Positions 34,857-47,639 of a stretch of 64,000 nt of DNA are shown here, one piece after another; position 1 is the first letter of the stretch; each line of letters starts with the position of its first letter. A program made the translations under genes and the position numbers. The notes beneath the pieces were generated by a model. The model was not told the origin of the DNA and did no database searches. It saw only the letters and a list, made by a program, of their open reading frames with translations. The DNA is from Branchiostoma lanceolatum (lineage: Eukaryota; Chordata; Leptocardii; Amphioxiformes; Branchiostomatidae), in contig NC_089726.1 of the NCBI RefSeq assembly GCF_035083965.1, positions 18,915,501 to 18,979,500 on the forward strand, in the 5' to 3' direction.

Positions 34857-37800
34857 GATAATAATGTTAAAACAATTTAAAAAAAATAAAAATATTTATT
34901 AGTATGCTAAAATGTGTGCCTAATTCTTTAGAAAACTGAGCAGCCTTGTGAAACTGTTGGTGACTCCAGCCAAAGCCCTGGTTGATGACAAGGTTGACAT
35001 CACCGTGGAGAGACTGGCTCCCAGACAACCGGTCACCTTACATGCACAGCTGGTGGAGGGGACCGCCCGCTTCCAGTCATACGCACACTACAGGGCTGAT
35101 GACATGGGGAGGGTTATCGTGGCCAAGCAGCCTTCGCTGGGAGGGCTGTATACGGGTATGTCTAATTGTTAAATCATTAACTCAGAGTACAGTATATCTG
35201 TTTTTTGTGTGCCTCTTTGCGTTGGTGTCTGTAGTTATCTGAATGCACTGTCATTAGATTGGCATAAAGTGAGTGGGAAGATGACCTTAGAGGTGACTGA
35301 GTCGCAGGAAGTACAGTTCAGAGTTGACAGAACTATAGTTATTAATCAGACATGACAGACCATGCAAGAGGCTTAAACTAATTAACACGGAGCTATAATG
35401 TTTTTGGTCTGTCTCAGTTGTCTGTGTTTTCAAAGTTACAATATTTTCCATATGCTTGTCAGGTTTCCCATAGAGTGACAGGAAGTGACCAATTGAATGG
35501 AATGTAAATGAAGACCTAATTTGCATAACTTATGGACTTATCCTATTTTTTTGGTCATTTAAACCTGATGAAGGCTATACAGATGGGACAGCCAACATTT
35601 GAGAGACTTCTGTGTTGGATTTTAGTTTATTTCTCCGATATTCAGGTGTTGAACAGATGGGTCTGTTCTGGAGCATGCAGCCCTCGCCTGGTCAGAAACC
35701 TGGACTCCGTCTCAGGAAGAAAGACGTCTCCACACCGTTCCTGGTAGACTTTAGTGTGCATGAAGGACACTTAGACGTGATGGGGGAAGAGAATCTGCCC
35801 TTGCTCGCGACTACAACCGTAGAGAGATGGTACCTGGGGGAGGGAGTGAAGAGGATACCGGTGAGAGAAGGGCGTGTCCGAGGAATGCTGTTTCTACCTC
35901 CAGGTGAGATGTGAGACGAGTCTTGCTTTAATATCTGTGGAAACACAAAAACACAAATCTGCTGTAACAGTAACTATTCAAGCAGAGATCTAAAAATGAG
36001 GGTTAAATGCAAGGGGGGATCCTGGTAGTGTCTAACGGTAAATTTTAATGGGTTGTCAATGGTTAATGGTTCTTGAGAAAGGTTTTGGGAACGAATTCAT
36101 TTCATTCCACCATTGCCTGCATGGCAAAACTAGTCTGCCAGAGGGCGCTTTTGGGCATGCAATCTACCATTCAACTTTGATTTGCCAATAACCTTTAACA
36201 ATGAATTCAGGATAACAACTAGTGTGCTACGTAGAATCAAAGCGGCCAATTATCCTTCAGGAATGATTTACCAAGAACGAGTGATATTGAATTAGAGTTG
36301 GTAGGTCACGATTAACTGTGATAGAGAATATATAGGTCACCATGCTGCGCTGATCAATGACACAAAACTTGACAGTTTGTATTCTGTGTTGTGTTCAAAT
36401 TCACTTACCTTGTATTTCTGTTCCTACTATAGGTGACGCTTCATTTGCTGGAGTCATCGACATGTTTGGATCCACCGGAGGTTTGGCGGAATACCGCGCG
36501 GCGCTGCTGGCATCACGAGGTTTCGCAGTACTGGCCCTGGCGTTCTTCGCCTATGACGACCTTCCGGAAGACATGGCCGACATTGACCTTGATTATTTTG
36601 AGGTATACTATTGATTCATTTGCAATGATGTTTATTGGCTGCATGGTGACTGACTGCACTCATGTAATAAACAATGTAGTCCAGGATGATAACACAGTAT
36701 TTTAACACTTTATAATATGATATTACATCATTCTATTACATCATAATTAGGTGCTAGAAAGGGCAAAGATCTTAACAATGCATCCAATTTCAGCTGTTGA
36801 TAAAGTATATGACATTGACATTTGTTCTCTCTTCTCGATTCACTCACTCCGTGGTTTATTCATTGGTTTTATGTCACTGGCCAAGCGTTATGTCACCGTA
36901 GACATCAAGTGTAAATTCTGTCAATACACTATTATCAAACAGCCAAATCAAACTGATACTTACATTCCCTTCTCATATCTTATTAGAAGTATCATATGTG
37001 ACACTTACATTCCCTTCTCATATCTTATTAGTATCATTATTATCATTATTATCATTATGTACATAATAATTTGAATGGACATTCTGACTCTATCAGGAAG
37101 CAGCGGACTGGCTACTAAGTCTTCCCAATGTCCAGAGCCATGGTGTGGGCATTGTGGCCACCTCAAAGGGAGGAGAGATAGCTTTGAGTATGGCAGCACA
37201 CATGGACAAGGTATTTTTTACAGATACTGATTGAGCTGCATTATATATAAAGTTGCTGCATGCCTAATCTATATATATAGTGTCCTGTGAAGTGACATAC
37301 CCACGGCTTGGAGGTGCAGCATGCTTTCTGAAGGTACTTGTTATAAGATGCAGAAGTCAGAAGTCATCTGCTGTTTTCTTGCCTGCTTGCTTTCTTGTTG
37401 CAGTAAAAGTGTCTTAAACTACAATCTAGGAGACTGACTGTTTTACACGCATATCTGAAGGGATACTGTAGATATACTTACTTTCGCAGTGGTTTTATTT
37501 TGCAGTAGTAGGGAAAAGGATGTTTTCGCTGTATTTAAAGTTCACCGTTGACACAATTCTGAAGTACAGTACTGTCCAATTACAAAACACATAAAGTAAC
37601 ATGACCTATTTACGTGCAGAACCTATTTACGTCCGGTTTGGCTCATGTCAACATGTCGCGGTATATTATGCCAAAGCCTGTTCTCATGAGCAATAAAGAA
37701 CATCATAAGTATGATCCTTAGCCATCTCTTTGATTTCTGCACGGCAAAACATAATGGCCATGCGTTTACCACGTGAACGCCACGTGCCGCGTATGTGGGG

Positions 37801-38694
37801 GAAATTTACAGATAAACATTGCTTTTTTCCATCGCGTTAAGCAAGTGGCCGGTCAGACATAGTGATTTTACTATTATTTGTCTGCAGAATACTTTGAACA
37901 GTTACTGTGCATTTGTTTTCTGGTCTATGTTCTTTAAGCATAGCGCTAGAAGGAAAAAGATTCAGAAGTGGACGATAATGGGTTACCCTAGCACAATTCT
38001 TCATCATATACCTCAGAACAAATACATGCTCGCACGGCGTTAAACAGGCGGAGAAAAACTTACAGACCATGCATTTTCTTTTTAGAAGAGCTGATATTTC
38101 TGCCCATGGGTTTGAAATTTGGCTCTGTCCGCTCGGTTTTAAGATAGATACGTTTTGAATAAATCGGACGTTAATTGGTCATGTTACGTTGCATGTATTT
38201 TAGATGCTATGATTTCGATGTTAGTAGCATTTAACAGCAAAAATAAAACCACTGCGACCATTTCAAGATTTACGGTAGTGGATAGTATGTAATATCTGTC
38301 AACATGTTTCATTCTTAAACTCAGAATTTAATTTGTATCATGTAGAGATGCTTAAGATATAATAAAAGTTCATTTCTACAACACAGGTTGCTGCTGTAGT
38401 ATTCATCAACGGTTACTCTGCGGTGACCCAGGCTCCACTGCCTTATAAGGGAACTGTCTTCCCTTGTGCTCCGTAAGTTGTTTCACGCTCTTCTTTAAAA
38501 AAAATGGTTTCATTCCTAAGATGCAGTTCAATCAACAATATCAATCATGATTGATAAACCATACTGCATTTGCTTGCATAGGTGGCTTAATACTACACTA
38601 GCTGATTGTATGTATGTATGTGTGTGTGTGTGTTTTGTGTGCATGCGTTTGTATGTCTGTATGTGTGTGTCTTGTGTGTGTGCATGTGTATGTC

Positions 38695-38728
<34 letters not shown>

Positions 38729-41700
38729 CGTGTGTGTGTGTGTGTGCGTGAAGAGCATAATTCAAAATGGGTCTTTATCATATTTGGAATACGTGTATAG
38801 ATGCTACGGTAGCGTGCGTAGTCCAGTGGTTAGCGATCTTGTCTCTGGAACTAGAAGCCCCGGGTTCGATCCCGGCTGTGTCGCTCACCCGACATGCACG
38901 CTACCGGAAAAGGTCGCAGTCTTTAGGACGGGACGTTAAGCCGTGGTCCGCTGTTCTTTGTGCTTGTCGAAAAGAGCTAGGGGAATTTCCCTGGTACAAT
39001 GAACCTGTAAATACTGTACATAGCGTCTGTCTTCCTGTCACGACCAGTGGAAGATTAACTCATCTCATTGAGTTCATTTGAGCTGAACTGGTTCGAGATA
39101 ACTTTCGTTTCCTTTTTACTGTTTATGGGCACCCTAGCGACATTATACACTACGGCAGCATTTAATCTTGTGTTAACAATACCCTTTCTTCTTATCCACA
39201 GATGGATACTTGAGGAACTTGTAGTTACCAAAGAGGGGTATATCGACGTAAGAAATGTGTTGGATACCACCAAAGAGCCAGGTATAAAGGCATGTGTTCA
39301 GGTAAGAATATATAATCTCTGACTTATAGAATCTGAAGGTTCTGGGTTAGACTCCCTAGCAGGCCCTATTGTGCCTTTAGAGAGGCATTCAACACCTATT
39401 TCCTCACTCCACTCAGGTAGAAATGAGTACCTAGCTTCGGTTAGGGACGTCCTCTTGGATGGGACATAAAGCCGGATGTCCCATGTTTAAGGAGAGCCAC
39501 ACCTGAAGCATGTTAAAGAACCCACCACACTTTAATAATGAAAAGAGTAGGGTCCTTCGTGGTGTGACTGGATCAAACCTTACAGTCGGGTCTTACGCAG
39601 CTTGTACTGGAAACCTTGCAAAAAGTGGTGATTATAGAGTATTAGTGACCAGTGGTTATAGCAAAATGGAGCCTTCTCATTGGTCAACATTATGTATTTT
39701 ATACTCTAGCACTAGCACTAGCAATTTCTGAATTTGTCTTCCTTTAAAAACATGTTTTCAGACCTGGAAATTTCAATGTTCTGCATATCATGTGACGTTT
39801 AACCTGCCCCTCTTTAAATGTGTTCAGGTGGAGAAGACTCAATGCCCCATCATGTTTGTAGCAGGAGAGGATGATCTCAGCATAAAATCAGTCTTCCATG
39901 CAAATCAGGTGAGCTATGGCTGAATCCGTTGCGATTGGGTGGCTAACTATTGTACTGTATATGTACTCATGGTATATCATACCTGTCCAGCATACAATGC
40001 ATGTAGATCCCTGTCTCTACATATACTAGTATATGACCGTATCTACACTACAGCCACATTGCTAAGAATCATACAAAGTTGTTTTCTTGTCCTGTCATTT
40101 CTTTTCATAACCTCCATGTACTCAGAGGTCTTTTACCTTCGCTGAGAAGGGTATGTTTTGCACAGCGTTCGTGTGTGTGTGTGTCTGTCCGTTCGTCTGT
40201 AAACAGTATAACTCGAGAATGCCTGGATGGATTGTCTTCATACTTGGTATGTGGGTACCGGTAGGTCTTCTTGAGACCTCAAATGATTAGATTTTGGGCA
40301 TCCTATATAGCGGCTTGCCATGGTCATCATCATTATCATCGTTCATGGTACTGGAACTATGGTACTGCAGCAGAACAGCAGCTGCAGCAGGTGAGAATTA
40401 CCGGTTGTGTAAAAAGAATCTCAAATACTCTATGTTCTACCAACATGATGAAATTATTTTCGGATGCAGCAGAACTTCCGGTTTGATATCTCGCGTTCTG
40501 GACATGCTATGGTTAGGATTTTTGAGTGGTAGATAGCTCTTGGGAGGGAAAGTAACTTGTGTAGGTTTGGGCCACCTGGCAGCTTTTTTTGAACTGCAGG
40601 AGCCAATTTATTTTCAAACTTTAAAAAGGGAATAACTCAAGAAGAGGTTGACGGATCGTCATGATATGTGGTATGTAGATAGCTTGAGTGATGATGTTTG
40701 AGTATGGATTCCAGGCTACTTCCAATCCAGCACCGGCCTTCGTTGGGGAATGGTTGGGAGCAAGTCCACGGGGAGGTCCTAAAGGGAATTTATTCTCTGA
40801 ATAGATCTCCTTCAAAGCCTACGTTGGCACTCTGAACATTCATGACCAGTTAGAAAATCAGTATTGACCTAAAAGAAATACACAATGATAACAAAGGTGG
40901 ATCAGCTAGAAACAAACTGAGATCCTACAGATTGTTCAAGTCCACATATGACGAAGAAAAGTATCTAAGTCTCGAAAATATACGGCATAGGACCGCAGTC
41001 ACAAAACACCGTATCAGCTGTCACAGACTTCACATTGAAACCGGACGTCATAACCGCACTCCCCTAGAACAACGAATATGTAGACATTGCAATTTAAATA
41101 GGATAGAAGACGAGCAGCACTTTTTAGTAGAATGTAGTTTATACAACGAAGAGAGAGCTGCGCTTTATAAACTTATTCAATGTAGCTTTCCCCATTTTAT
41201 ACATCTTTGCAAAGAGGAACAATTCATATTTCTAATGACTTTAGGTAAACCCTCTATTATAAAACACACCTGTACGTATATTTACAATATTACCAAGAAG
41301 CGAGAAGAGGCCAAATTAACGTAATCATTAGATTAGTGTTAGCTTATCATTGTAATGTATATATATATATATATATGTACTTTCAAACTGTTATGTTTTC
41401 TGTTGTGACCTGTACTAAACCCAGTGGGTATGTGTGTATAATAAAGGTCTTCATTCATTCATTCATTCATTCATTGACCAATACTTGTCGTTTGAGGTAT
41501 TCAGTGCATTTGCAGTATCCTGCTACGTACCCTAACCGCATCTTTACCTACAGTAATATGATATTACATATCATAAAATGTTACACCTCACAGGCCATCG
41601 CTAGAATGAAGGCTCATGGGAAGACTAACTACACCCTGCTGCAGTACCCAAAGACAGGTCACCTGATCGAGCCACCGTACACGCCTCACTGTGGATTGTT

Positions 41701-42962
41701 TTACCACAGTTTTTTCAGTAAGCATTATATTACTGCTTTTTCATATCATGTATTTTTTAGATGATCCTTACTATGATTTCATTATCACTGTTATAATGGT
41801 ACATAAATTACTTACCATAAATCCCCTTGCCAAACTGTTGTCTAATGTAGCATTAATGCCGCACAACACACGCATTAGCTGGGCACATTTGGCATTAATG
41901 CTGGATTACCTCTTCTCCCTGCATGACTAAAGGCCGTGGCAGAAACCACTAATGCTGGAAAGATACCAACTACTGTAATTGGTTTAAGCCTTGGTTCAAG
42001 GCATGGTTGCTAGGACATTGAGGGAGTGGTACTTGGACAGCCATAATTACCATGAAATTACCATGTGAGTGTGCACTAACCAAGCATTGGTGCTGCATAT
42101 GCATTTCTGGCATTAAGGCTTCATTAGACGACAGTTTGGCAAGGGTCGAGCGTAGATGTTATGTACTAGTAATTCATGTACCATTTGTCCTATGTTTTCT
42201 GGACCCTCTTGGAAATCAACAATCGTGTTGTAGGGGCTACCCTGATGTTTTTAAGACGAAATAAATAAATAAAATAAAAGATTCTATCTGTATGTAGTAG
42301 CTGTACATTCGTGAACCAAATGATATTTTGGGGGGGGGGGGGGAAGGCGGGTTAAATCAATTTGAAAATAGTGTTTTGAAAGCAAAAAATATGCCCGATA
42401 CTGTGGTAAATTTGAAATTTAGCGACCTTCTAGAGATTAGGCTCAAAGTCATTCACAGTGTGACACCAACGTTTTCAGAAGCGGTCACTGGTATACAGGT
42501 TTGACTGTACCTGACTGGATCTTAAACAATACGTTCATTTCTATATACAATATCCAGTGTCTGTCATTTCATCTGGGCTGATAACTTATCAATGATGATA
42601 ATTAATAATATGGCAGTTGTAGCAGTCTCAAGCCATATTTTCTGTCCATTATGAGATAATGATTATAATGATTATGATTGTAGATTAATTGTTATAGATC
42701 AAATTATTAATTATTAATTATTAATTATTAATTATTAATTATTAATTATTAATTATTAATTATTAATTATTAATTATTAATTATTTGTTTATTATACTTA
42801 TTATGATTATAAATTTTGTAATTATCATATTTTCTAGACACGTGCATGACTGCGGGTGGGGAGCCTAAAAGCCACGCCGCGGCTCAGGAGGACTCTTGGC
42901 ACAAGATCCTGGATTTCTTCAGGACACACGCAGACAAGAATAGTCCACAAAGCAGACTCTAA
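34391..42962 (+). CDS. Acyl-CoA thioesterase / BAAT family enzyme, ten exons
   Basis: Exons are 34391-34419 (tentative), 34932-35155, 35646-35903, 36433-36602, 37097-37210, 38387-38472, 39202-39301, 39828-39908, 41594-41717 and 42838-42962; phases match and total 436 aa. The family cleaves fatty acyl-CoA or, in BAAT, conjugates bile acids to amino acids. The N-terminal beta domain carries [15 protein letters not shown] and the FLPPGD linker; the alpha/beta hydrolase domain has nucleophile Ser250 in ATSKGGE, an Asp in AGEDD (342-343) and His377 in [10 protein letters not shown]. The nucleophile is Ser, as in ACOT thioesterases, rather than the Cys of BAAT. The C-terminus is Ser-Arg-Leu, a peroxisomal PTS1. 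Exon 1 gives MLQITRTQC with the phase exon 2 needs, but it is short and lies between inverted repeats, so the N-terminus is the least certain part. Confidence 0.92.
37020..37070. repeat. ATT/ATC microsatellite in ACOT intron 4
   Basis: Tandem attatc units about 27 bp before the exon 5 acceptor at 37096/37097. Confidence 0.7.
37462..38278. mobile_element. Element with inverted CTGTA...TTTCGCAGTGGTTTTATTT ends
   Basis: The left end (tttcgcagtggttttatttt near 37482) is matched in inverted orientation by aaaataaaaccactgcgacc near 38239, and both outer edges read actgta/tacggta. It lies in ACOT intron 5 and shows no recognisable protein. Same family as 27959-28170. Confidence 0.6.
38604..38752. 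repeat. TG/CA microsatellite
   Basis: About 150 bp of tg dinucleotides with interruptions and a cg-rich patch (cgcgcgcgcg near 38720), in ACOT intron 6. The long Cys/Val or His/Thr frames across it are artefacts of the repeat. Confidence 0.95.
38806..39112 (+). mobile_element. Full-length tRNA-derived SINE (second family)
   Basis: The tRNA-like head has tagtccagtggttagcgat as A box region and gggttcgatcccgg as B box; a body including gagctaggggaatttccctg and a 3' end near ttcgtttccttttt follow. Inverted copies are at 19866-20156 and 20738-20995. It ends about 90 bp before ACOT exon 7. Confidence 0.85.
39340..39560 (+). mobile_element. SINE body, 5'-degraded copy
   Basis: It has the body of the 45725-46130 SINE on the plus strand: gagtacctagcttcggttag, the gggacgt block, ggagagccacacct and aaagaaccca. 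The tRNA-like head is mostly lost. ACOT intron 7. Confidence 0.75.
40140..40860 (+). repeat. Copy of a long dispersed repeat
   Basis: Recurring blocks (ataactcgagaatgcctgga, tggtatgtgggtac, tactgcagcagaac, agatagctcttggg) are shared with 46400-46960, 50590-50850 and 52200-52990. Only short open frames. ACOT intron 8. Confidence 0.6.
40900..41480 (+). mobile_element. LINE 3' end with C-terminal ORF2 remnant and ATTC tail
   Basis: The frame ending at 41324 encodes a typical non-LTR retrotransposon C-terminus: a [16 protein letters not shown] stretch followed by a C-x2-C, HF and C pattern ([20 protein letters not shown]). The 3' end is a run of attc tetramers at about 41452-41476. The copy is 5'-truncated and sits in ACOT intron 8. 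Confidence 0.8.
41822..42148. mobile_element. MITE in ACOT intron 9
   Basis: The left arm (ccccttgccaaactgttgtc) is matched in inverted orientation near 42112-42148 (gacgacagtttggcaagggt). The arms run for about 40 bp, with more cattaatg/cattaagg motifs inside. Non-coding. Confidence 0.8.
42702..42787. repeat. Heptanucleotide microsatellite
   Basis: About twelve tandem copies of a 7-base unit (attaatt), about 50 bp before the acceptor of ACOT exon 10. Confidence 0.95.
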
Positions 42963-43099
42963 TAAACCTATGTCTTTAGTTATCTCATTTACGGCTATTT
43001 GTCCTTAATATTATTGTGCCTTTTATATATTGTATAAGTTAAATAGTATCGTAATCAGCGATTACATTTGTATAAAGCTGTGAATTTCATTAAGAAATC

Positions 43100-43345
43100 T
43101 ACATGGTAAAGAAAGTTGAATAAGGGACTAAACACACAGAGTATGATATAGTAAATGATATATTCTTCATTTTTATTTCTTCACAGCTTCTTTGACTTTA
43201 GAATTGATCTTGGCATTCTACGACATTTATCGTTTTCTAATATATTTGCTTGCAAACATACGGCATGATTATTTTGCAGCTGCTTTGTACGATTTACAAT
43301 ATGGTTGACAACTTTTTTCTTTTGGAAACGAGCGAAAATTAATCT
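43100..43345 (+). repeat. ACOT 3' flank segment, also copied at 51.5 kb
   Basis: It begins about 140 bp beyond the ACOT stop and resembles 51445-51680 over its whole length (shared cacacagagtatgatata, ctttagaattga, tttggcattcta-like block, gtacgattta). The copies are diverged and in the same orientation. Confidence 0.75.
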
Positions 43346-43370
43346 GGTAACGTTTCAACCCTTTCTTCCC

Positions 43371-43525
43371 TACCCTGGGAACCAGTTCGGCTAGCGAAGA
43401 TTGGGTTTATAGCAGGGAGTGGGGCGGGGTGGATCGTCGGGGCCAGCGGGAAGGTGAGCCGGGGAAAGCTTGGGCGCGCGTGCGGTGGGTGGCGCCCCGT
43501 TACACGGGGTCTGGTTCCCAGGGTA
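43371..43525. mobile_element. 155-bp MITE with TACCCTGGGAACCAG ends
   Basis: The 15-bp terminal repeat taccctgggaaccag is matched in inverted orientation at the right end (ctggttcccagggta). It is GC-rich and non-coding. Elements with related ends lie at 47131-47355 and 49297-49400. Confidence 0.85.
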
Positions 43526-45079
43526 TTTCTTCTCCGGCATGATCAGTAACGGTAAATGTAAGATGTTTTCATGGAGAGCACACAACGCCCCCTCCTCGTC
43601 CTTTTAGTTTCCTACTCAAGACCGAATGATTCCAGCTTCGTACCTCCATTGACCTCCTAGGCCTTACCCCTCTCCTCTCAACTCATCCAGTCCTATAGCC
43701 TAAGACTGTATGGCCTCTTATGACGTTTTCCCCAACCAAAGGGGAGTTGTCCAGTAAACCATCAAGAACAAGAACTTTGACGCGCAAATGAGTCGATACA
43801 CACTCATTACCTACGCAATACTAGTAGTTCGTCACACTATTCAGACCTTTTGAGTCACAATAAGGATGGTTGATGACGACTTCTTCAAGTTCTCAGCCTT
43901 CTAAATGCAACGTCTTGCAAAGGTTAACGGTATCCTTTGGACACTGTGAAATGACAAGATCTTTTGACTCGCCATAAGGGTTCCTTCAGCACCCTCTTTT
44001 ATCAGCACTGAAACCCGCTCGGGAAATGTCCGGCCAACCCTCCCGGTCTCAGCCCTGATCTTTTGAACGGAGAGTTTGGGTTCTGGGGACGTCACTGACA
44101 GTTGCTCATAAATAATTAATGAGCTAGCCTTATTTGGCACAAACAGTCGTTGGTTACTCATGAATAATTAAGTAGCGATGTAAGACGTAAGCTGATTGGC
44201 TGATAGCTTACCAGCGTCCTTTGCGGCTTTGCTCAAAATGAGCTTTAGCAAACCCTCTGATTGGCTGAAAGCTGTTTGGTGGTGACGTCGCCAGAACCGC
44301 TTACAGGGGCTCGGAAGGGCAGGGCCACTATGGGAGGTAACGAACGTATCGGGTCTGCTGGGAGGATGTCCTTCAGACGATTTCCTGGCCTTCTGGGTTC
44401 ATCGTCTTGTGAAGGTTAACAGTGTCCTTCAAACCTTCGACGAAGAAGTTGTCACATGTAGTAAGATTATGACGAAACCTCTGTCACACATATCCGATCA
44501 TGACCTTCTCAAGAATATGGTTAGGAGTTAGCACATGCAGTATGCAATGTCATCTGAGTTGTTGGGAGTTGCTCGGCGAGGTTGTCTACTAGCCTGAGAG
44601 TTGCCAATGCCAGCTGACTATAAATTCCGAAAATTCAAAATCGGAAAATACATATACTCTGCCCGGATGCAAATATATATACAAGAGCAAACTGTTAACA
44701 GTATCCTTCAAACTCCCACGAAGAAGTTGTCCTTCGCTTCAGTTCGCCAATGGTTCCACAAAATTATAGAAATCTCGACTCCAGTTGTGAATTGCTTTGT
44801 GAACAAGGTACGTTCATTATTGCTTGTAGATGATAAGTTAAGCTGTTGTTTTTTTTGTGTAATTTGCAAATAGGACGACTGAAGATGTCCTCTGACCCTC
44901 ACCTAGCTCCTTTCCGTCAATGAAAAGCGGTCGGCAGACCGACTTGGGCTTCTCATTTAACCTCAGCAACAAAGTGTATTAACGGAAATTTTATGTATAA
45001 CGATGATTTTAATGTACTGTGAGATATGAGTTTGTTACCTCAAGGTCTCATGCCTGAATTAGTCCGCGTGTAGATGCTC
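43526..45079. other. Repeat-rich spacer without a supported gene
   Basis: A diverged relative of the MITE at 56883-57102 lies at about 44175-44370 (shared accctctgattggctgaaagctg, shortened, and ggaggtaacg). Short repeats of gttaacagtgtccttcaaac type recur at 43920, 44415 and 44695. No protein is recognised. Confidence 0.45.
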
Positions 45080-45420
45080 AAAGAGTGCGGGCTAAAAAAA
45101 TAATCTGTCCCCAAAGGCAGGTGTTTAAGTCGATCATAAACTGCCTTTGATCGATCCCACTTGATATTTGTGGTGAAATCTTGTTTTGTCTGACAGGATA
45201 AGGCAGGAAAGTTTCGGCATCCAAGCGATTGTCGGACGTACACGCTATTTTGACCTTAGTACTGTCGTCGGGCTCTCTCGGCACCAGAGAGCCTCTTGCG
45301 GCTGGCAGGTAATTGAAGTTTTAAATGCCATTAGATATCGCTCCCCTGGTTATTTTTTGGTCACATTTTTTTCATTGTCTAAAGACCGTGTGTGCTTGCA
45401 ATAGAAAGTAAAACATCTCC
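45080..45420 (+). repeat. Dispersed repeat, second copy
   Basis: It matches 32360-32680 in blocks, including aaagtttcggcatcc and agagcctcttgcg. Confidence 0.7.
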
Positions 45421-45724
45421 GGAAACTTTGTGTTTTTGTTGGAATTATGGCCATCAAAGGTTCGTGTTTTAACGTTATATCCAATGGGATGGCCTAATTG
45501 CATAATTGCCGTGGGATCTGCGAAACGATGTTAAATGTCAAGTAGGTGTGTTTGAGGATTGCATTTTTATCCTGCTCAACCTTTACCAAACCTACATGTT
45601 AATTCATTTTTCCAGGTTACGTCAAACGTCGCACATTCGTTTCCTTGTGGCAAAGTCCTGAAAAGATGGCCGTACCTGAGGATAGTGGAAGCAACTTCTC
45701 TTTTTAACGAAGGTAAGGTTTGTT

Positions 45725-46130
45725 TGTTTGTATTGTTTGTATTGCATACCCGGTAAACCGCATCAATGCGTAACACACCAGGTTTGTACTGAAGAGTACA
45801 AGCTGCATATCAGGACAGATTTATATAATCCACACACACCGGGAAGGACCCCTACTCTTTTCGATAAGTGTGTTGGGTTCTTTAGGTGCTTGAGGTGTGG
45901 CTCTCCTCAAACACGGGACCTCCATTTAACGTCCTATCCGATGGACGTCCCTAACCGAAGCTAGGTACTCATTTTCACCTGAGTAAAGTGCGGAAAGTCG
46001 TGTAAAGTGCCTTTCCCAAGGGCACAACGTCAACGGGACAAATCAGGGAACCCCGGATTCGAACCCGGTATCTCTGGGTCCTGGGGCCAACCACCCTGCC
46101 ACTACGCCACCGCGACGCCAGGTTTGCAGA
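45725..46130 (-). mobile_element. Full-length tRNA-derived SINE (first family), minus strand
   Basis: Read on the minus strand it has a tRNA-like head with A-box-like tggcgtagtggc and B box gggttcgaatcc, a body with gggaaaggcactttacacga and gtacctagcttcggttaggg, and a 3' part with cttgtactcttcagtacaaa ending in repeated aatacaaac. It is the longest copy in the window and defines the fragments at 10862, 18553, 23590 and 39340. Confidence 0.85.
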
Positions 46131-47130
46131 GATGAACCAGTTTTGTGTAACTTTGTCTCTCACTCAGGGATTCAGGTTGGGTTTCCTCGACACTGTTAGC
46201 TTCTATCCCCGATTGACTTACTAAGCCCATACGGTGGCCAGTGCACAATTTTCTCGGGGTTGGCATTGGTGGTGCCAAAGAGCGGGCCTGTGTAGGCCCG
46301 GGCAACAGTCTGGAGTCCAGGCTAATTCCATGCCGTTGTCAGTCGCAGTCTGACTTCACGACATTGGCTTCAAAATAAGCGTTGGCACTGACTGGGAGGG
46401 AATCGTGGAGGTGTTACTTGTTTTCTCTAATTATCTTATCTGGATGGATCAGTGTCTTGATATTTGGTATGTGGATAAGACCTAAAAATGATTAGATTTT
46501 GCCACCTTATAGCAACTTGTTATGGTACTGCCATGGTCGTGATGTTTTAGTGCCAGATAGCTCTTGGGGCCGAGAAGAAGTGAGTGGTGTAGATTTGGAA
46601 TTGCAGGAGCCGGTTTTGTTTCAGACTTTGAAAGAGAACAACTTAAGAAGTGGTTGACGAATCTTCGTGGTGTTTGGTATGTAGATAACGACAGTGATGA
46701 TTGATATGATAAGATGTTAATTACGCCAATGAGAATATAATTGGCTTAATTAGGAAATTCTATAAACCCGCTGTGTCCCATGATATGACGATTCAAACAT
46801 GTGGTATAGGTAACTAAGAAAGAGAGGAACATTGATTTATAAAAGGCATGCAAATGAAGACCTAATTTGTATGATTAATGAGAAGATACTATAATTCCAT
46901 GGTGGTAGATGCCGGAATATTCATACTTGTGGCATTTGGAAGTTGCTTGAAGGTGAAGGTGAAGCTAGTGACCATGTACAGGGTTGCTCCAAGTTGAAGG
47001 AATGGATGAACCTATTTCTCATGAAAGAAACGAGTTTCATTTTGAAGGTAGCCACATCAACAGGGCTTGAGGCACTTGCACCCAGCCCTCTTGTTTCAAC
47101 CTCAACTTTATTCCAAATCGAAATGAGGCG
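46131..47130. other. Spacer with a copy of the long dispersed repeat
   Basis: 46400-46960 is a copy of the repeat seen at 40140-40860 (gatatttggtatgtggat, agatagctcttggg, aaatgaagacctaatttg). No gene is supported. Confidence 0.5.
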
Positions 47131-47355
47131 TACCCTGGGTTCCAGACTGTTTATCGGGCCTTTTAGCCGGTTCCCTTTAGCCGGTACCTTGTAGTCAGTT
47201 CCTTCGGTGGCACAGAGACCCCAGCCCGCGGAACCCTAATTAGCGCACCTGGGGATTTCTATACCCCGGAGCGTTGATTAAGACCGGGCGGGCTGACTTT
47301 CTTGGGCCACCGAAGGAAATCACTAGCGACCCGGTACTAGTCTGGCGCCCAGGGT
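47131..47355. mobile_element. 225-bp MITE with TACCCTGGG ends
   Basis: The left end taccctgggttccagact pairs with the right end agtctggcgcccagggta. The right half (gcgttgattaaga, gggctgactt, gggccaccga) is shared with 49297-49400. Confidence 0.8.
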
Positions 47356-47639
47356 AGATGAGGCGAGGTGTGAATGAGGATGCAAATGTTAATGTTTTAA
47401 CTCTAGATGGAACTAACATGTTGCTACCCACGACATCTACATTCATTACCTGAAAATTAATTGATGTGTTAATTGCAAATCGAAATAGATTTTTTTTCTT
47501 ATAACATGCTGCCAATAGTCACCATCATGAATGATAAGAGTGAAACTCAACATAGCGATCCAGGTCAGTGACTAATCAGTGGTTCACAGCTGCCAAGTGT
47601 TCTTTCATTTCATTTCAAGAGATAGCGATGAGCACGAGA

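Noticed and set aside
34948..35172. Start of the ACOT protein at a GTG in exon 2
   Set aside because: A GTG start is unlikely in an animal gene. The frame continues upstream to an acceptor at 34931 and needs an earlier exon.
38528..38939. Cys/Val-rich and His/Thr-rich frames on both strands
   Set aside because: They are translations of the tg/ca microsatellite and the adjacent SINE.
42702..42787. CRISPR-like regular repeat
   Set aside because: It is a contiguous heptanucleotide microsatellite with no spacers, in a eukaryotic intron.
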